From contig JAFJTR010000050.1 of NCBI GenBank assembly GCA_022559985.1, forward strand, positions 1 to 64,000: a DNA stretch of 64,000 nt, written 5' to 3'. A model generated the notes under the pieces. That model was not told the DNA's origin. It saw only the letters and a list, made by a program, of their open reading frames with translations, and did not search any database. The DNA comes from Parastagonospora avenae f. sp. tritici 18332-5 (Eukaryota > Ascomycota > Dothideomycetes > Pleosporales > Phaeosphaeriaceae). Positions 23,261-34,007 of the stretch are shown here, piece after piece. The stretch's first letter is position 1. The number at the start of each line of letters is the position of its first letter. The translations under genes were made by a program, and so were the position numbers.

Positions 23261-24247
23261 ATGGCACAGATCGCGCAGCCCACCACTTCAACTCCATCCA
23301 ATCACCAAGCACACAATATACTTCTAACCCTACCTCGCACCGCGTCGCATTTACTGGTCCGCATGCTCAACCTCCCTGAACAACCATCCCTCTCCCGCCA
23401 TCCGCGTGACGGTTACTTCTTTACGCCCTCGCTACGCTACCGTTACCAGCACAACACTTATACTCGACCCATTGCCAAATGGACTGATCAGAAATATGAT
23501 GAACTAAACGCGACCCTCCAAACCGACTTGACTACATGGGAGAAATGGGTGCAAGGCGCTGAACTCGTTGGTAACGATACGTCTAACAAAGAACACATCA
23601 ATTTCATGCTTCGACCAGACACCGAGTCAGACTTCTTGTATACTGTCGATCAAGAGACGGAAGGAAACCCCACTTGCATACCAGACACGTTCCTACAAGT
23701 CGTGCGCCCAACGTTCCTCATCCGCCATCCAGGCCTAATTGTCCCCAGCCTCATGCGCGCCGCACTCGATCTCGAAGGTATGGAGGCTGTCCTGTCTCCT
23801 GCATCTGAAAATGCGATGCGATGCGATGCGAACTATCGCTGGCACGTTGCACTGCATAAACACCTCACGAGTTCGCCAACCTACCCTTGCAAATCACACT
23901 ATGCTGACATCATGTCCCCGATTGTACTTGATGCTTCTGACCTCGCGAACCCTACTCTTGTGAAAAGGTACGCGGCGGCTATCGGATTGGACCAGAATGC
24001 AGTGCAGTCCAATTGGGAGAGTGGAAGTGCTGATGGCGTGGGGGGAATGGAGGCGAGGATGAAAGATACGTTATTGGGAAGTGAAGGGGAGGTGATGAAA
24101 AAATTGGTAGGCTACGAACAGTTCCAAATGCAAGAGTTTGGTGAGCAATGCAAAGAGGATTTTGGAAGTGTACTGGGGGCGAGGGCGATGAGACTGATTA
24201 ACGATGCGACGGCTGGCTATCAGTGGCTATTTGAGCGAAGGATGTAG
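23261..24247 (+). CDS. P-loop / sulfotransferase-like protein of fungal family
   Basis: A single exon of 328 aa; ATG 23261 sits in CCATGG context. The N-terminal ILLTLPRTASHLLVRML matches the 5'-phosphosulfate-binding loop position of the sulfotransferase-like P-loop family (PRTAS in place of PKSGT). FLQVVRPTFLIRHPGLIVPS matches the 3'-phosphate block (RxP). In ascomycetes these proteins are usually annotated only as P-loop NTPase or sulfotransferase-like and often lie near secondary metabolism genes. No transmembrane segment or signal is present. Actual sulfotransferase activity is inference. It lies between the transcription factor and the peroxidase gene, tail to tail with the latter (about 220 bp). 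Confidence 0.75.
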   Translation: MAQIAQPTTSTPSNHQAHNILLTLPRTASHLLVRMLNLPEQPSLSRHPRDGYFFTPSLRYRYQHNTYTRPIAKWTDQKYDELNATLQTDLTTWEKWVQGAELVGNDTSNKEHINFMLRPDTESDFLYTVDQETEGNPTCIPDTFLQVVRPTFLIRHPGLIVPSLMRAALDLEGMEAVLSPASENAMRCDANYRWHVALHKHLTSSPTYPCKSHYADIMSPIVLDASDLANPTLVKRYAAAIGLDQNAVQSNWESGSADGVGGMEARMKDTLLGSEGEVMKKLVGYEQFQMQEFGEQCKEDFGSVLGARAMRLINDATAGYQWLFERRM

Positions 24248-24470
24248 CTTTAGTGAGCAGAATGAAGTGATGACTGTGCGGAAGAAGTGAGCATTGCATC
24301 AAACGCCAAGGCATTCTTCAGTCTTCACCAACCGCCTTCTCATTCACATTGCGCGAGGTAAATGTTTGGAAACGACAAGTGATTAAAGATTTAATTCAGG
24401 TCAACTATTCGCTAATTCTTCAAATTGGGGCCGTTCATTACTATTACAATTACAGGTAATTTTCGTTTGT

Positions 24471-25875
24471 CTAGTTCTGGGAAGGGTTGCACTGAGGCTT
24501 CTTGGGTGCGTTCTTGAAGTAAGTCTTGTAATAGACGTTGTCACCAGTGTTGGCATCCGAGGGGATCCTCGGTGGGTTCACTGGCCCACCTTCGCGCTGC
24601 GACTGAGGGAAGAGGACGTTGGGGGAAATAACGCTGTCAGGGCAACCAAGCGCAGTCTTGCTGAAAAGGGGGTCAAGTACGCTCAAAGCCCATGAGACTC
24701 CTTTGGCGACGTTCTCCTCGGTGCCTCCGAGTACGAGGGGTGTGATGGAGTTGATACCCTGGTAAACGTTGCAAAGGAACGTTCGAGGATTGAAGTTCTG
24801 TGTGCCGATCTGAGCAACGCCGGGAACAATGACGTTGCGTGGGTAGATTTGCAGGAAGCCGTCGGCGAGTGTGGTGACTGCACCATATGGTGACGCACGG
24901 CGGTACCAGTTCTCGGGCCACCTCTCGGGAACGTACTTGAACTCTCCAGTCTTCTGATCGTATTCGGCACCAATGATGCTCATGATAGACTTGTAGTTGG
25001 CAACACCTCCGAAGCCGTAAGTGCCATTGGAGAAGAAGTTAGGGTAGAAGGCGAATGCTCCCAAACTGACGATCTGGGGGAAAGGGAAGTAGTACAAGAA
25101 TGGGTTGTAGTCTTTGGAGAAGGTCGCGCTGCGGGCGTAGTGTTGAGCCATGACATTCATGCTGAACTCCTTCTTAGGGTCCTGGGCAGCAAGACCAACC
25201 ATCTGCTTCACCAGGCGGGAAGACAGATGATGGTTGTCACCGCAGCCAGTGTAGTAGTCTGTCGCTTGTCAGCCACGTTACCACATTTAGAGTGGAGCAA
25301 GACCTACCCTCGCGGTTAGGCGATACATCTGCCTCAACGACAGAGTGGCGGTTCAGTCCACCGATCCCGTTCTTCCCAGATCCAAGATAAAATGAAAGTC
25401 CGTCAAGGTCACCACTGCCAAGAACAGCGAAGGTGGTAAGGACCAAAGACAGATCTGTCGCCATGTTGAAGCCACGTGCGGTGGCTTCCAGCACCTGGCC
25501 TTGGTTGACGTAGCCGTTGCGAGGAAGGTAACCGTAGTTCGCGAGAAGGTTGAGACCTGGGCAGGGTCCACGGGAGTCGCCAGGTCCAGGGGCCTTGAAT
25601 TCGTAACCAGGCTCTGGGCGCAAGTTGCTCTTGACGACGATAGCCTCGCCGACCGAGTTTAGCAGTCCAGAGACGGTGTCACCGAGAGCACCAAGCAGGT
25701 TGCCGACTGGGTTGAGAAGCTGGGGTTCAGCTTCACGCTTCTCCGCCTCTTCGCGCTTGATTTCGGAACGGAGGTAGTCCTCAATCTCCTGGCGTGAACC
25801 TACACCACCCATCATTCCCGGGTAGGCAGCAGCGAGGGCTGGCATGGCCAGTACGGCGGCTTGTGTGAACTTCAT
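24471..25875 (-). CDS. Secreted heme-thiolate peroxidase, chloroperoxidase (peroxidase family 2)
   Basis: Exons 25308-25875 and 24471-25258 with a 49-bp intron splitting a Glu-Asp junction; 451 aa. A signal peptide (MKFTQAAVLAMPALAAAYP) is followed by a charged propeptide-like KREEAEKREAEP stretch. The family hallmark PCPGLNLLANYGYLPRNGY supplies the proximal Cys thiolate ligand of heme. LNRHSVVEADVSPNRE matches the EH-S-D region around the distal acid and Mn site. Chloroperoxidases use hydrogen peroxide for halogenation, peroxygenation or dismutation outside the cell. It is longer than the 300-aa classical CPO because of an extended C-terminal half, as in the larger fungal HTP subfamily. ATG 25875 gives the signal peptide; upstream in-frame sequence lacks a better Met. 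Confidence 0.9.
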
Positions 25876-27893
25876 GACTGCAGGAATTGTGTACCCAAAG
25901 AGATGGCGGAAGAAGTAGCAGCAGGCGCGTGAATAGAAAGTTTCTGGCAGTAGTGGTGCGGTACGTTTATACAAGTGGTTCTTGAGCGTGCCTCGGAATC
26001 ACTAAATGTAGTGAGCTTGGTGAACATGCTCGTAGGACATCACATCATGGTAAGATCTGCACAATAGTCGCCGAACATGTGCGGACCAAGACCAAAAGCT
26101 GTCGTCGGACGACCGTGCAGTTGAAGATCGACATGATGATCATCCGCCAGGATGTTGTTGAGGGCTGAGTGCTCTTACGCGACAGTGTAAGATAGCAGCA
26201 ACAGATCGAGCATGACGATGGCCACGGGAGCCAATTTACGGCATCGTCATTATCACACTCCTACCTAGGCATATCTGTACCAGCCCGAGACCACTGGCGG
26301 TTGGCGAAGCACCGATATTACTTACGGATGTGTGAGACCGGGGTATTGTAACTGTGAGGCTCCAGGGTGTTTGCCGAGTATTCCATCAACAGCACTGAGT
26401 CGTCAGGGACAGCAGGCCACGACGACAACAAAGGCGCGGCTGTTGGGCTCACCGACCGGAAGTTTTAGATGATACCCTTTAAACGAAAGAAAAAAACGAT
26501 TCGAAGGTCGTGCCGCCGCTAAGGTGTACTAGGCTGACCATATTCCTCATGCTCGGGGCCCGCGGAGTTTATTGAGAGCAAGCGAGCGCAGTCCAGGGCC
26601 ATGTCAAGCAGATCTCTAAGACCTAAGCTTGCATCGCAGGTGTCCTCCATCCCACGTTGTGAGGTTCCGGTGAATGTGACGTTGCAGCAGTCATTGAATT
26701 GCCGCGTAGGCGAGACAAGCGTTGATAGAGGTTCGATCCAGTACCAATGGGCTGGAGCAAGCCATATCCCCGAGATGATGATTGCCAAAGGAAGAGTAAG
26801 CGCTATCTGATTCGTTTCAGTTGGTTGAAAACTACATCGAGATCTTGCAAATCGTTCAGCACGGATGCATCTGGGGACGGACTACTTTACCGAGTCTCAC
26901 CACATCGTTTCCCAAGTATAACGTAGTCACGGTGTATATTTTCTTACGATTCGCAGGGTTGCCGCAGCATCAGCTTCATGTCGCCTGCAGCTCCATGTGA
27001 ACAAGCGATCACGGATGCCAAAAGACGTAGAAACTAGTGCTCATGCCCACATGGCAATCGGCAAAATAGGAGTAAAAATGAACATGGCAAAGTCGGCCGG
27101 TCCAAGATCTCGGTGCTTAGATTGAGGCTGAGATCAGCAACGCTAAACTACTGACGTAGATCCCGATTTCCTCTTTGCGCACCACGATCCTTCCGAGCCC
27201 CGGTTTAGCACTGATGAAGTTAGCCGCTTCGCCTAAAAGAGCGCTCTGATTCTCGAGAAGAAATCTACATGATGCGACGTTGACGTCATCTCGTACCCGC
27301 AGCTTAGTGATATAGGTACCTTCGCACCGTCATGATGATCGACTGTGCACAGAGCCGTATACTCCTCATAACTTTAAAGTTTCGTGGCGCTTTAAACTCT
27401 TCTATAGACCTGGTTCAATATTACACGTCGCCCAACTATTCCTAGCCAGTTGAATGGGGGGTATGAGTGCTTGGGTGAAGATTGTGACGCCGCTTAAGCG
27501 ACGTTAGGCGCGACGAGTGACGCTCCGCACATTTTGATTTTATTGGCCATGGGGAACTGTCCCAGACGTCTTGGAGTACACGCAGAGGTGTTTTTGCTAC
27601 ACTATGTAGAGCTCCATCATGCGCATGGACCATTTAGACTAGTTGTGCGTCCGAGCAGAGAACAGCGATTGCACTGCTGTGACGATATGCCTGTTGCGCA
27701 CTTGGACAGCTCAGACTCACGCTTGGAAGAGCTCACCTATCCTTCTTGCCACAAACCCGGGAGTTGAAGCAGATCTCACTCCAGTGCCCTAAGATCCTGT
27801 GCTGACTAGAACCAGCAAGGACTTGATAGAGTGCATACCGTATAATTTCGAGACCAGCACTGACCTTGTCGAAGGCTTTCAACTCCTCAAACT
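25876..27893. other. Intergenic, about 2.0 kb
   Basis: Promoter side of the peroxidase gene and 3' side of the histidine kinase gene. A TTTATACAAG stretch lies about 95 bp upstream of the peroxidase ATG. One 89-codon minus-strand frame (26519-26788) lacks an ATG at its start and is not supported as a gene. No repeat or RNA gene was recognised. Confidence 0.5.
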
Positions 27894-30800
27894 TCAGCGT
27901 GCATCCACGGAAGACTGTTCCACTACACTAATTCCCAGTCCGAACTCACTGATCTCGCTAGCTGAAATGTTTACAATTCTCTTCATCCTCGCAAGCAATT
28001 CGGCAACGTGGAACGGTTTGCCAACAACATCGTCCATCCCCGCCGCCATAGCTACTTCAATTTGTTGCTGCCTGACGTTTGCCGTGACGCCAATGACAGG
28101 AATTCTCCCCACCAAAACCCCGTCGACTTCCAATTGCCGGATCTGCCGGACAGCATCGAGGCCGTTCATGATAGGCATCTCCCAATCCATACAGATGATG
28201 CTGAGCTCGAGAGGTTCGTTGGCGTCATCAATGTGGTATGCCGGCGGAGGCTCCGTACAGGGTATGTGGTACGATGTGCGACGAGAGATGGGATTTGGAC
28301 GAGTAGAATTGTGATTCCAGTACTCAGTCCTCTCGAGAAAATCCAGTGCTTCTCGTCCGTGGTTAGCCACGCTGACGATGCAGCCGAGGTTGCGTAGTTG
28401 CTTTGCGAGGACCTTTTGATTCACCAGGTTGTCTTCAACTACGAGCACGTGCATCGCTGACGGAGATTTCGGGGTCGTTTTGACCTCTGCTAGGTCAGAA
28501 AGGAATTTTGGATCTGGCAATTCCACTGGGGTCTCCGAGTGGGCTAAAGATGACCGACGGCGGAATGTAGCCTGACGGATTAACTGCGGTGAGCTATTCA
28601 GACTCTCAATCATATGACTTTGCATGCGTATTGGCGGCGGCGGTCGTGACATGTCAGTCAACGGCGTTTGTGGGCGATGTTTGATATCCTCGGGTAAGAC
28701 ACTGGGTAAACTGCCTTTCCGAACCATTGTGGGCATAATGCGTCGCGTCTTGATATAAAAGGAGAATGTGCTGCCCTTCTCAGGTGCACTTTTGAGCCCA
28801 ATTGCGCCGCCTTGTAGCTCAGTGAGTCGTCGTGATATGAAAAGACCGAGTCCAGAACCGCCATAGTGTATGTGAGTTCTGGGCGATGCCTGGCTGAACC
28901 GGGTGAAGAGCGAGCCTCTCTCTACATGAGGGAGTACAGAGTCAGTGTATGTCTCACATACGATTCGTACATGTACTTTACGTACCGGTTTCAGAAAGGC
29001 CGCGGCCTGTATCAGTCACCAGAAACTGGAGAAAGAGAAGGCTGCGGTCCTTTTTCCAATCCTCTTTTAGGTGGTGATCCTCCTCAACGAGTTTCTCTTC
29101 ATTGAACCAAAGGCCCTGAGGGTCGGAAGTAGGTGCTGTAGAACTGGCACATAGAGTTACGGAAACTCTGCGCGTTGCTTCAAGACGTGTGAATTTGATC
29201 GCGTTCGTTAGAAGATTGATGAGGATCTAGTGATCGGGTTGTTAGCCGAGAGTATCACAGTTGTGAAAGAAAAAGGTGAAAGGCTGCGCAGGGATCCGGT
29301 AACAAAATGTGCACCAATCCTCCAGTTCAGGGACGAAGAAGTCTGTAGCTTACCTGTAGAAGCCGTGTAGGATCCAACGATACCCAATTCAAGTCCATTT
29401 CGCGATACGATTGATCGACGGTATAAGACAGCTCCACACGCGCAGCCTTTGCCTCAGCATCAAACATCTTTACAGCGTGCTTCAAGAGACTCTCCGGTCG
29501 AGAATCAACGGGGGTTATGACTAGTAAGCCTGAGTCTAGTTTCGAGATTGTAAGGATATCGTCAACAATGTGGCGCATATGCTGGGCGCATTGTGCTATC
29601 GTCTGAGCTGCATCTAAAGTCTGCTCCAGAAACACGGACCAGGCATACGGCGATGGCGGGACGTTAGCCTCGGCTGCGTAAGATGCGAGAATGCCGTCAG
29701 CGCTCTGCATAATCGCAGACAGAGGATTGCGCATCTCGTGTGAAGTTGTATCAATGAAATGCTCGAGATGCTGTTTGGATTCCAATGCAACGTCGGTCCT
29801 GATCTTTTGAACATCTTCTGCCCATTTCTGTTTGGAGATGTCCGTTACGTTGCCAACAATCTCGACGAGCTCGCCCTTATTGTCCAATTCCGGATACGCC
29901 GAGCAGAGAATCCAACGATAATGCTCCGTGCTTTCGGACTTGGCCTGGAGAAGGTCGGGTGGCGGTGTCCACGGCATCTTCGTTCTGAGTTCGAACGAGA
30001 CTGCCTCCTTGTGCATGACCAGCTTTCCAAATATAGCTTCACATTTCGCGATGTCCTCCGGAAACGCGATGTTGAGCCACGCTTCCATAGCGTCATTGTC
30101 ATCCGTAGCCACCTCGAACATGTCGTACCAGCGTTGATTGCGATAGGTGTATTTGCCAATAGGGTCCATGATGAAGATGGCAACGTCCGCTCGCTCTACA
30201 AACCTTTGAAATCGCTTTTCTTTCATTTGAAGCTCGGCGAGAAGTTGTTCTTGCATTTCGGCAGCGCGCCCGATCGCTGTTTCGTTCTCACGGACTTCCT
30301 CATCGAACAGTACCACTGAAGCCAACGAGGTCGCCAACAGACGCAGCATGACTTGCACGAATTGCTTATATTCTTCATCGAAGGGTCTACGAGGATTGAT
30401 TCCTAAGACCAGGAAGCCTTCGACCTGTTCGCCGGTGGTAGGTGCAAGAGGGCAAATGATAAGTGTTCTGCAAGGTTCACCAAAGCCTTTCCAACGAATG
30501 CTACTTCTATCAGCCGCAGATAAGGCCAATTGGTTGAATTCGACAATTGTGGCCTTCTTCGATTTTATCGCTTGCGCCAGGTAGGGCCGAAGGATGTATG
30601 CTCCTTGCTGAATGTTGATACAGGACGGCGCAATCGCATGCTCCGGCTCTACGCCAATTGTGCCTCTGAGCAGATATGTTTCAATGGGTGGTAAGCTGCC
30701 AGGCGAAGATATGGATCCAACTTCGGACGCGCTTTGATCGTCAGCTTCGTAGAGGAGTGCAAACGGAACATCCTTGTCGTTGAGCTTCAAGGTCTGCAAT

Positions 30801-32063
30801 GCAAGGTCCCAATAAGACGTTAGAGTTCGTGCCTTTGCAGTTTGGCTTCCCAATTCTACGAGGCTTGAAACACGACGCTCTAGCAGACTGTGTCTGGGAC
30901 CGGCCATCAGTTCAAACAATGTGTGTGTAGTAATGTGTGACTTACTTCGTCGTTTCGAATAGCGGATGATAGTATCCTGCAATATATCCACTGCTATCCA
31001 GGACCGGAATGAACTGAAATGACCAGTATGTCTCCTCCAGGAATCCATGCCTGTCTATGAATATCGGTATTTCGTTATCACACACAGATTGTCCAGTGTT
31101 GTTGATATGGTCGATCAGAGGCTGGAACGTATGCCAGTATTCACTAGCAACATGTCGTGCACCCTGTCCCAGGGCTCCGGGATGCATGATACCGATAAGC
31201 TGAACGTAGGCAGCATTGTATATCATCGTTAAATCCTCGCCCCAGAATAGCATGCATGGGTGAATGTCATTAAGGCACATGTTGACAACATTGCGCAGCT
31301 CGGGTGGCCACACACTCATGGCTCCCAGAGGTGTATCAGCCCATTGGATGCTGCGGAAGTGTTCGATGTGATCATTTAGAATAGACTTCGGAGGGTTGGG
31401 AAGAGTGACGTCGTATGAAACCCCATGGACTTCGGGCAGTCGTTCGGAGTATTCTTTGCTAGGGCTGTTGTGTAAATGTGGGTTAGGCGGTACGATGGGC
31501 GCTCTTCCTTGTACTGGCATGTTCATGGGCCGGACTGGGACGCTTTCTAGGCGCTTCCCAGGCCCCGCATCAGGCCATAGTAGAGAGGCATAGAGACCAC
31601 TCACAATCTTGTGGTCCTCGATGGTTATCGCTGTCCATATCAGACCATCAAACATGTATGCATTTCCCCGTCGGCAGAAGTCGTTCTCGTCTAGTATATC
31701 ACGCAACCACTTCCGGAAAGCCTGTTGCGGCTGTCCATGTTCCGCGAATATGCTTGCTGCGTCCAGCTGACCGGATACTTTGGCCAGCAAGCCTGTGTTG
31801 CTAGTGAAAGCGGTATTGTAGTATACTAGATCGAGGCACTCGTCGGCGTTCGATGGCTGGCTGGACGGTGGCTGTACGCGGATCGCAAAGGAAGGACGGT
31901 CGTCAACGTCGAGCGCGGCTAGAAGGCCTACAGCAGCCAAAATTTCACGCGAAGATTCGCGCTTCAGCTCGGGAATCGATCGGATGGTTCGCCTCGCGTG
32001 GTCCTCGCTCATGGCCCGGTGGTAACGATGCTCGGATGCCGACGGCGTATTAGACGCGCTCAT
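27894..32063 (-). CDS. Hybrid sensor histidine kinase with PAS domains and receiver
   Basis: Four exons, phases verified: 30946-32063, 29354-30893, 28986-29226, 27894-28921; 1,308 aa. The N-terminal 370 residues contain a PAS-like region (LFWGEDLTMIYNAAYVQLIG), followed by a GAF-like segment and a second PAS (ADVAIFIMDPIGKYTYRNQR, about residue 600). The HisKA domain has FIDTTSHEMRNPLSAI with the phospho-accepting His near 756. The ATPase has N box NLLTNAIKFT, G1 DTGRGLS, F box LFTRFSQ and G2 GSGLGLF. The receiver has VVEDNLVNQKVL, phospho-acceptor Asp in ICMDWEMPIMNG (about 1210) and Lys in GKPF. It is expected to be soluble (no membrane segment seen) and to feed a Ypd1-type relay to Ssk1/Skn7 regulators. 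The signal sensed is unknown. ATG 32063 was chosen; the frame stays open for 17 more codons upstream without an ATG. Confidence 0.95.
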
Positions 32064-33012
32064 GGCTGGCTCGACACGAGGTAACGATGTGACACATGAC
32101 CTTCGCAGCGTCAAGGTGAGTGTCTATATACATACTTGCGAGGACCTGCCACTTTTCTCCGCACCTCTTCTGCGAGGCCAAGTGCGGTCGGCGTTGTTAG
32201 CTGGCTTCTGGCTAGACATCTAGCGCAGCTGCCACACTGAACATGACGTCAAGCTCGCATCGAGTCTCTCGCAGTCCATAGCGCGGAGATGCAGCATCAA
32301 AACTGCAGTGAAGATGAAAGCCAAGTCATGTTGTTGTGCCTGACAGACTATTCACTGTCTATTTACATCAATGTCGCCCCCAGATCGCTCAGCCATGCGA
32401 TTCCCCAGGCCTCAGCCATGGGATCGACAGATTTAGCGTAGCCTCATTGCGTTAGCACCTGAACTGTGGAGGCGAAAACAAGCTTCTGAAGCTTCCTTAT
32501 GCGGATACACTCCCCTGCTTTGAGATGTTGTCGCGCGCAAACCTCAATGCACGAAGACCGCGTCTTTTTGTTAACTTTCCTGTCTGTAGAGCAAGGTCGG
32601 CTATCTGAAGACATCTGATACCCGTCTTTGCATATGACGTCTCATAGCACTACGAGTCAGACGCTACAATTGTTGCCCGCGTGAAATGGCAGGCCTCACG
32701 CTACTGGCGTACCAAATGATCGTCGCGGGGCAGTGAAGACAGGCGCAGGCTGCTTCGCCTTTGTTCACGATGCGCGCTTTGAGCTCGAGAGCACTACTTA
32801 TAGGTCACAATGACCCTCACAGACAGGGTCATCCAACAATCTCCACAATACACTTCTTACAACAATATCAATCTCCACAATCATTCTCGGTTGTCACTCT
32901 CGATAATCACTCTCGATAATCACCCTTGATAATCACTTTCGATAATTTCGCTCGATAATCACTCATAATCACTCTCGCCATCCAATCTCCGTAACCACCC
33001 TCCACCCCCAAG
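32064..33012. other. Divergent intergenic region, histidine kinase / small protein
   Basis: About 950 bp shared by two divergently oriented genes. No coding frame. It contains a 13-bp minisatellite just before the plus-strand gene (32894-32979) and a sequence ACTTATAGGTC about 210 bp upstream of it that could serve as a TATA-like element. Confidence 0.4.
32894..32979 (+). repeat. 13-bp minisatellite in 5' leader
   Basis: About six and a half degenerate units of TCACTCTCGATAA run in tandem and end about 33 bp before the start codon at 33013. The first two units are identical and later units carry substitutions and one contraction. Position implies it lies in the promoter or 5' UTR of the downstream gene. 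Confidence 0.85.
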
Positions 33013-33537
33013 ATGGACAAAGCACCCGAAGCATCCTCCGAGAAGAGCGTTCCTATCTCCCAAGACGCCGCACCCGCCTACGACAACCCCCCAACCTACG
33101 ACTCCCTCTCCTCCGCCGTGCACATCGAAATGTCCGCCCTAGCAGTCGGCGACCCCTCGGAAACAATCTCCGTCCCCATGGTCTCGCGCATGCACCACAA
33201 GTCCATCCACGACATGAACCCCTTCTCCCACAAGACAGGGAAAGTCACGCAAACCGTCACCGTGCGGAAAATGACGCGGGAATTTTATTTGAAGCATTAT
33301 GTCAAGGATGCGGAGGGAAACTTTGTCGGCACGGGTAGACAGGCGCCGGATGGCGGGCTGGTGTTTGTGCCGGGCAAGAGTACGCCCGAGGATCTGATGA
33401 AGCAGGTGCAGCAGGTTGCGTTTGCGAGGCAGAATATTCGAGGCGAGGGGATTGGGCCGTATGGCTCTCCGCAGGCACTGGGTGGAGCGGGGGGTTCCAT
33501 GATTGGAGGGTCGATGGGAGCAGGGTTGGGGTTGTGA
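33013..33537 (+). CDS. Small hypothetical protein with Gly-rich C-terminus
   Basis: A single exon of 174 aa. The N-terminal 50 residues are acidic and Ser/Pro/Tyr-rich with two PPTYDS/PAYDNP-like motifs, which resemble PPxY ligands for Nedd4/Rsp5-type WW domains (PPTY at about 26-29). The middle is basic and conserved-looking (KVTQTVTVRKMTREFYLKHY, ATGRQAPDGGLVFVPGKSTPED). The C-terminal 25 residues are Gly/Ser/Met-rich. There is no signal peptide, transmembrane segment or recognised domain. Function unknown. The short leader carries a minisatellite. Confidence 0.75.
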   Translation: MDKAPEASSEKSVPISQDAAPAYDNPPTYDSLSSAVHIEMSALAVGDPSETISVPMVSRMHHKSIHDMNPFSHKTGKVTQTVTVRKMTREFYLKHYVKDAEGNFVGTGRQAPDGGLVFVPGKSTPEDLMKQVQQVAFARQNIRGEGIGPYGSPQALGGAGGSMIGGSMGAGLGL

Positions 33538-33754
33538 GGGCTGATTTCAATGCACCATGATCTAGTATATGTTTAATAGATTACGAAGCTGCTTGTAGAT
33601 ATTTCATTATATTCCCTTTGTTTGCTTCGATGCCTGTCCTCATATTTGTCGAGAAAGAAACAGGTGTATTTCCATAGTGAAATTAAACATATCTTGGTAA
33701 ATTGACAAATGTATTTAGTTCCATTCATCATAAACTATATACGCAGATTTTCCT

Positions 33755-33779
33755 CCTATCCTATCCTATCCTATCCTAT
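33755..33779 (+). repeat. CCTAT microsatellite
   Basis: Five perfect tandem copies of CCTAT in the intergenic stretch between the small protein gene and the large minus-strand gene. Confidence 0.9.
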
Positions 33780-34007
33780 TACTCCTGTCATCGCTCATCG
33801 CTCATATCGGCATGAAGTCATTACAGCCTCATGCCCCAAGCCTATGCTAACGCGACAGAAAATGTTCCCCCAAAAAGCTATAATCAAGATGGTATCACAA
33901 GCGCGATTTTTATTTTCCATACATCATCTCTTTCCCGTCGTTTTGACTTCCTTTCCTACTTTTCCTGCTACAAGTCGGAAGCCGATGCAAGGCCGGTCAT
34001 TGAGTTC

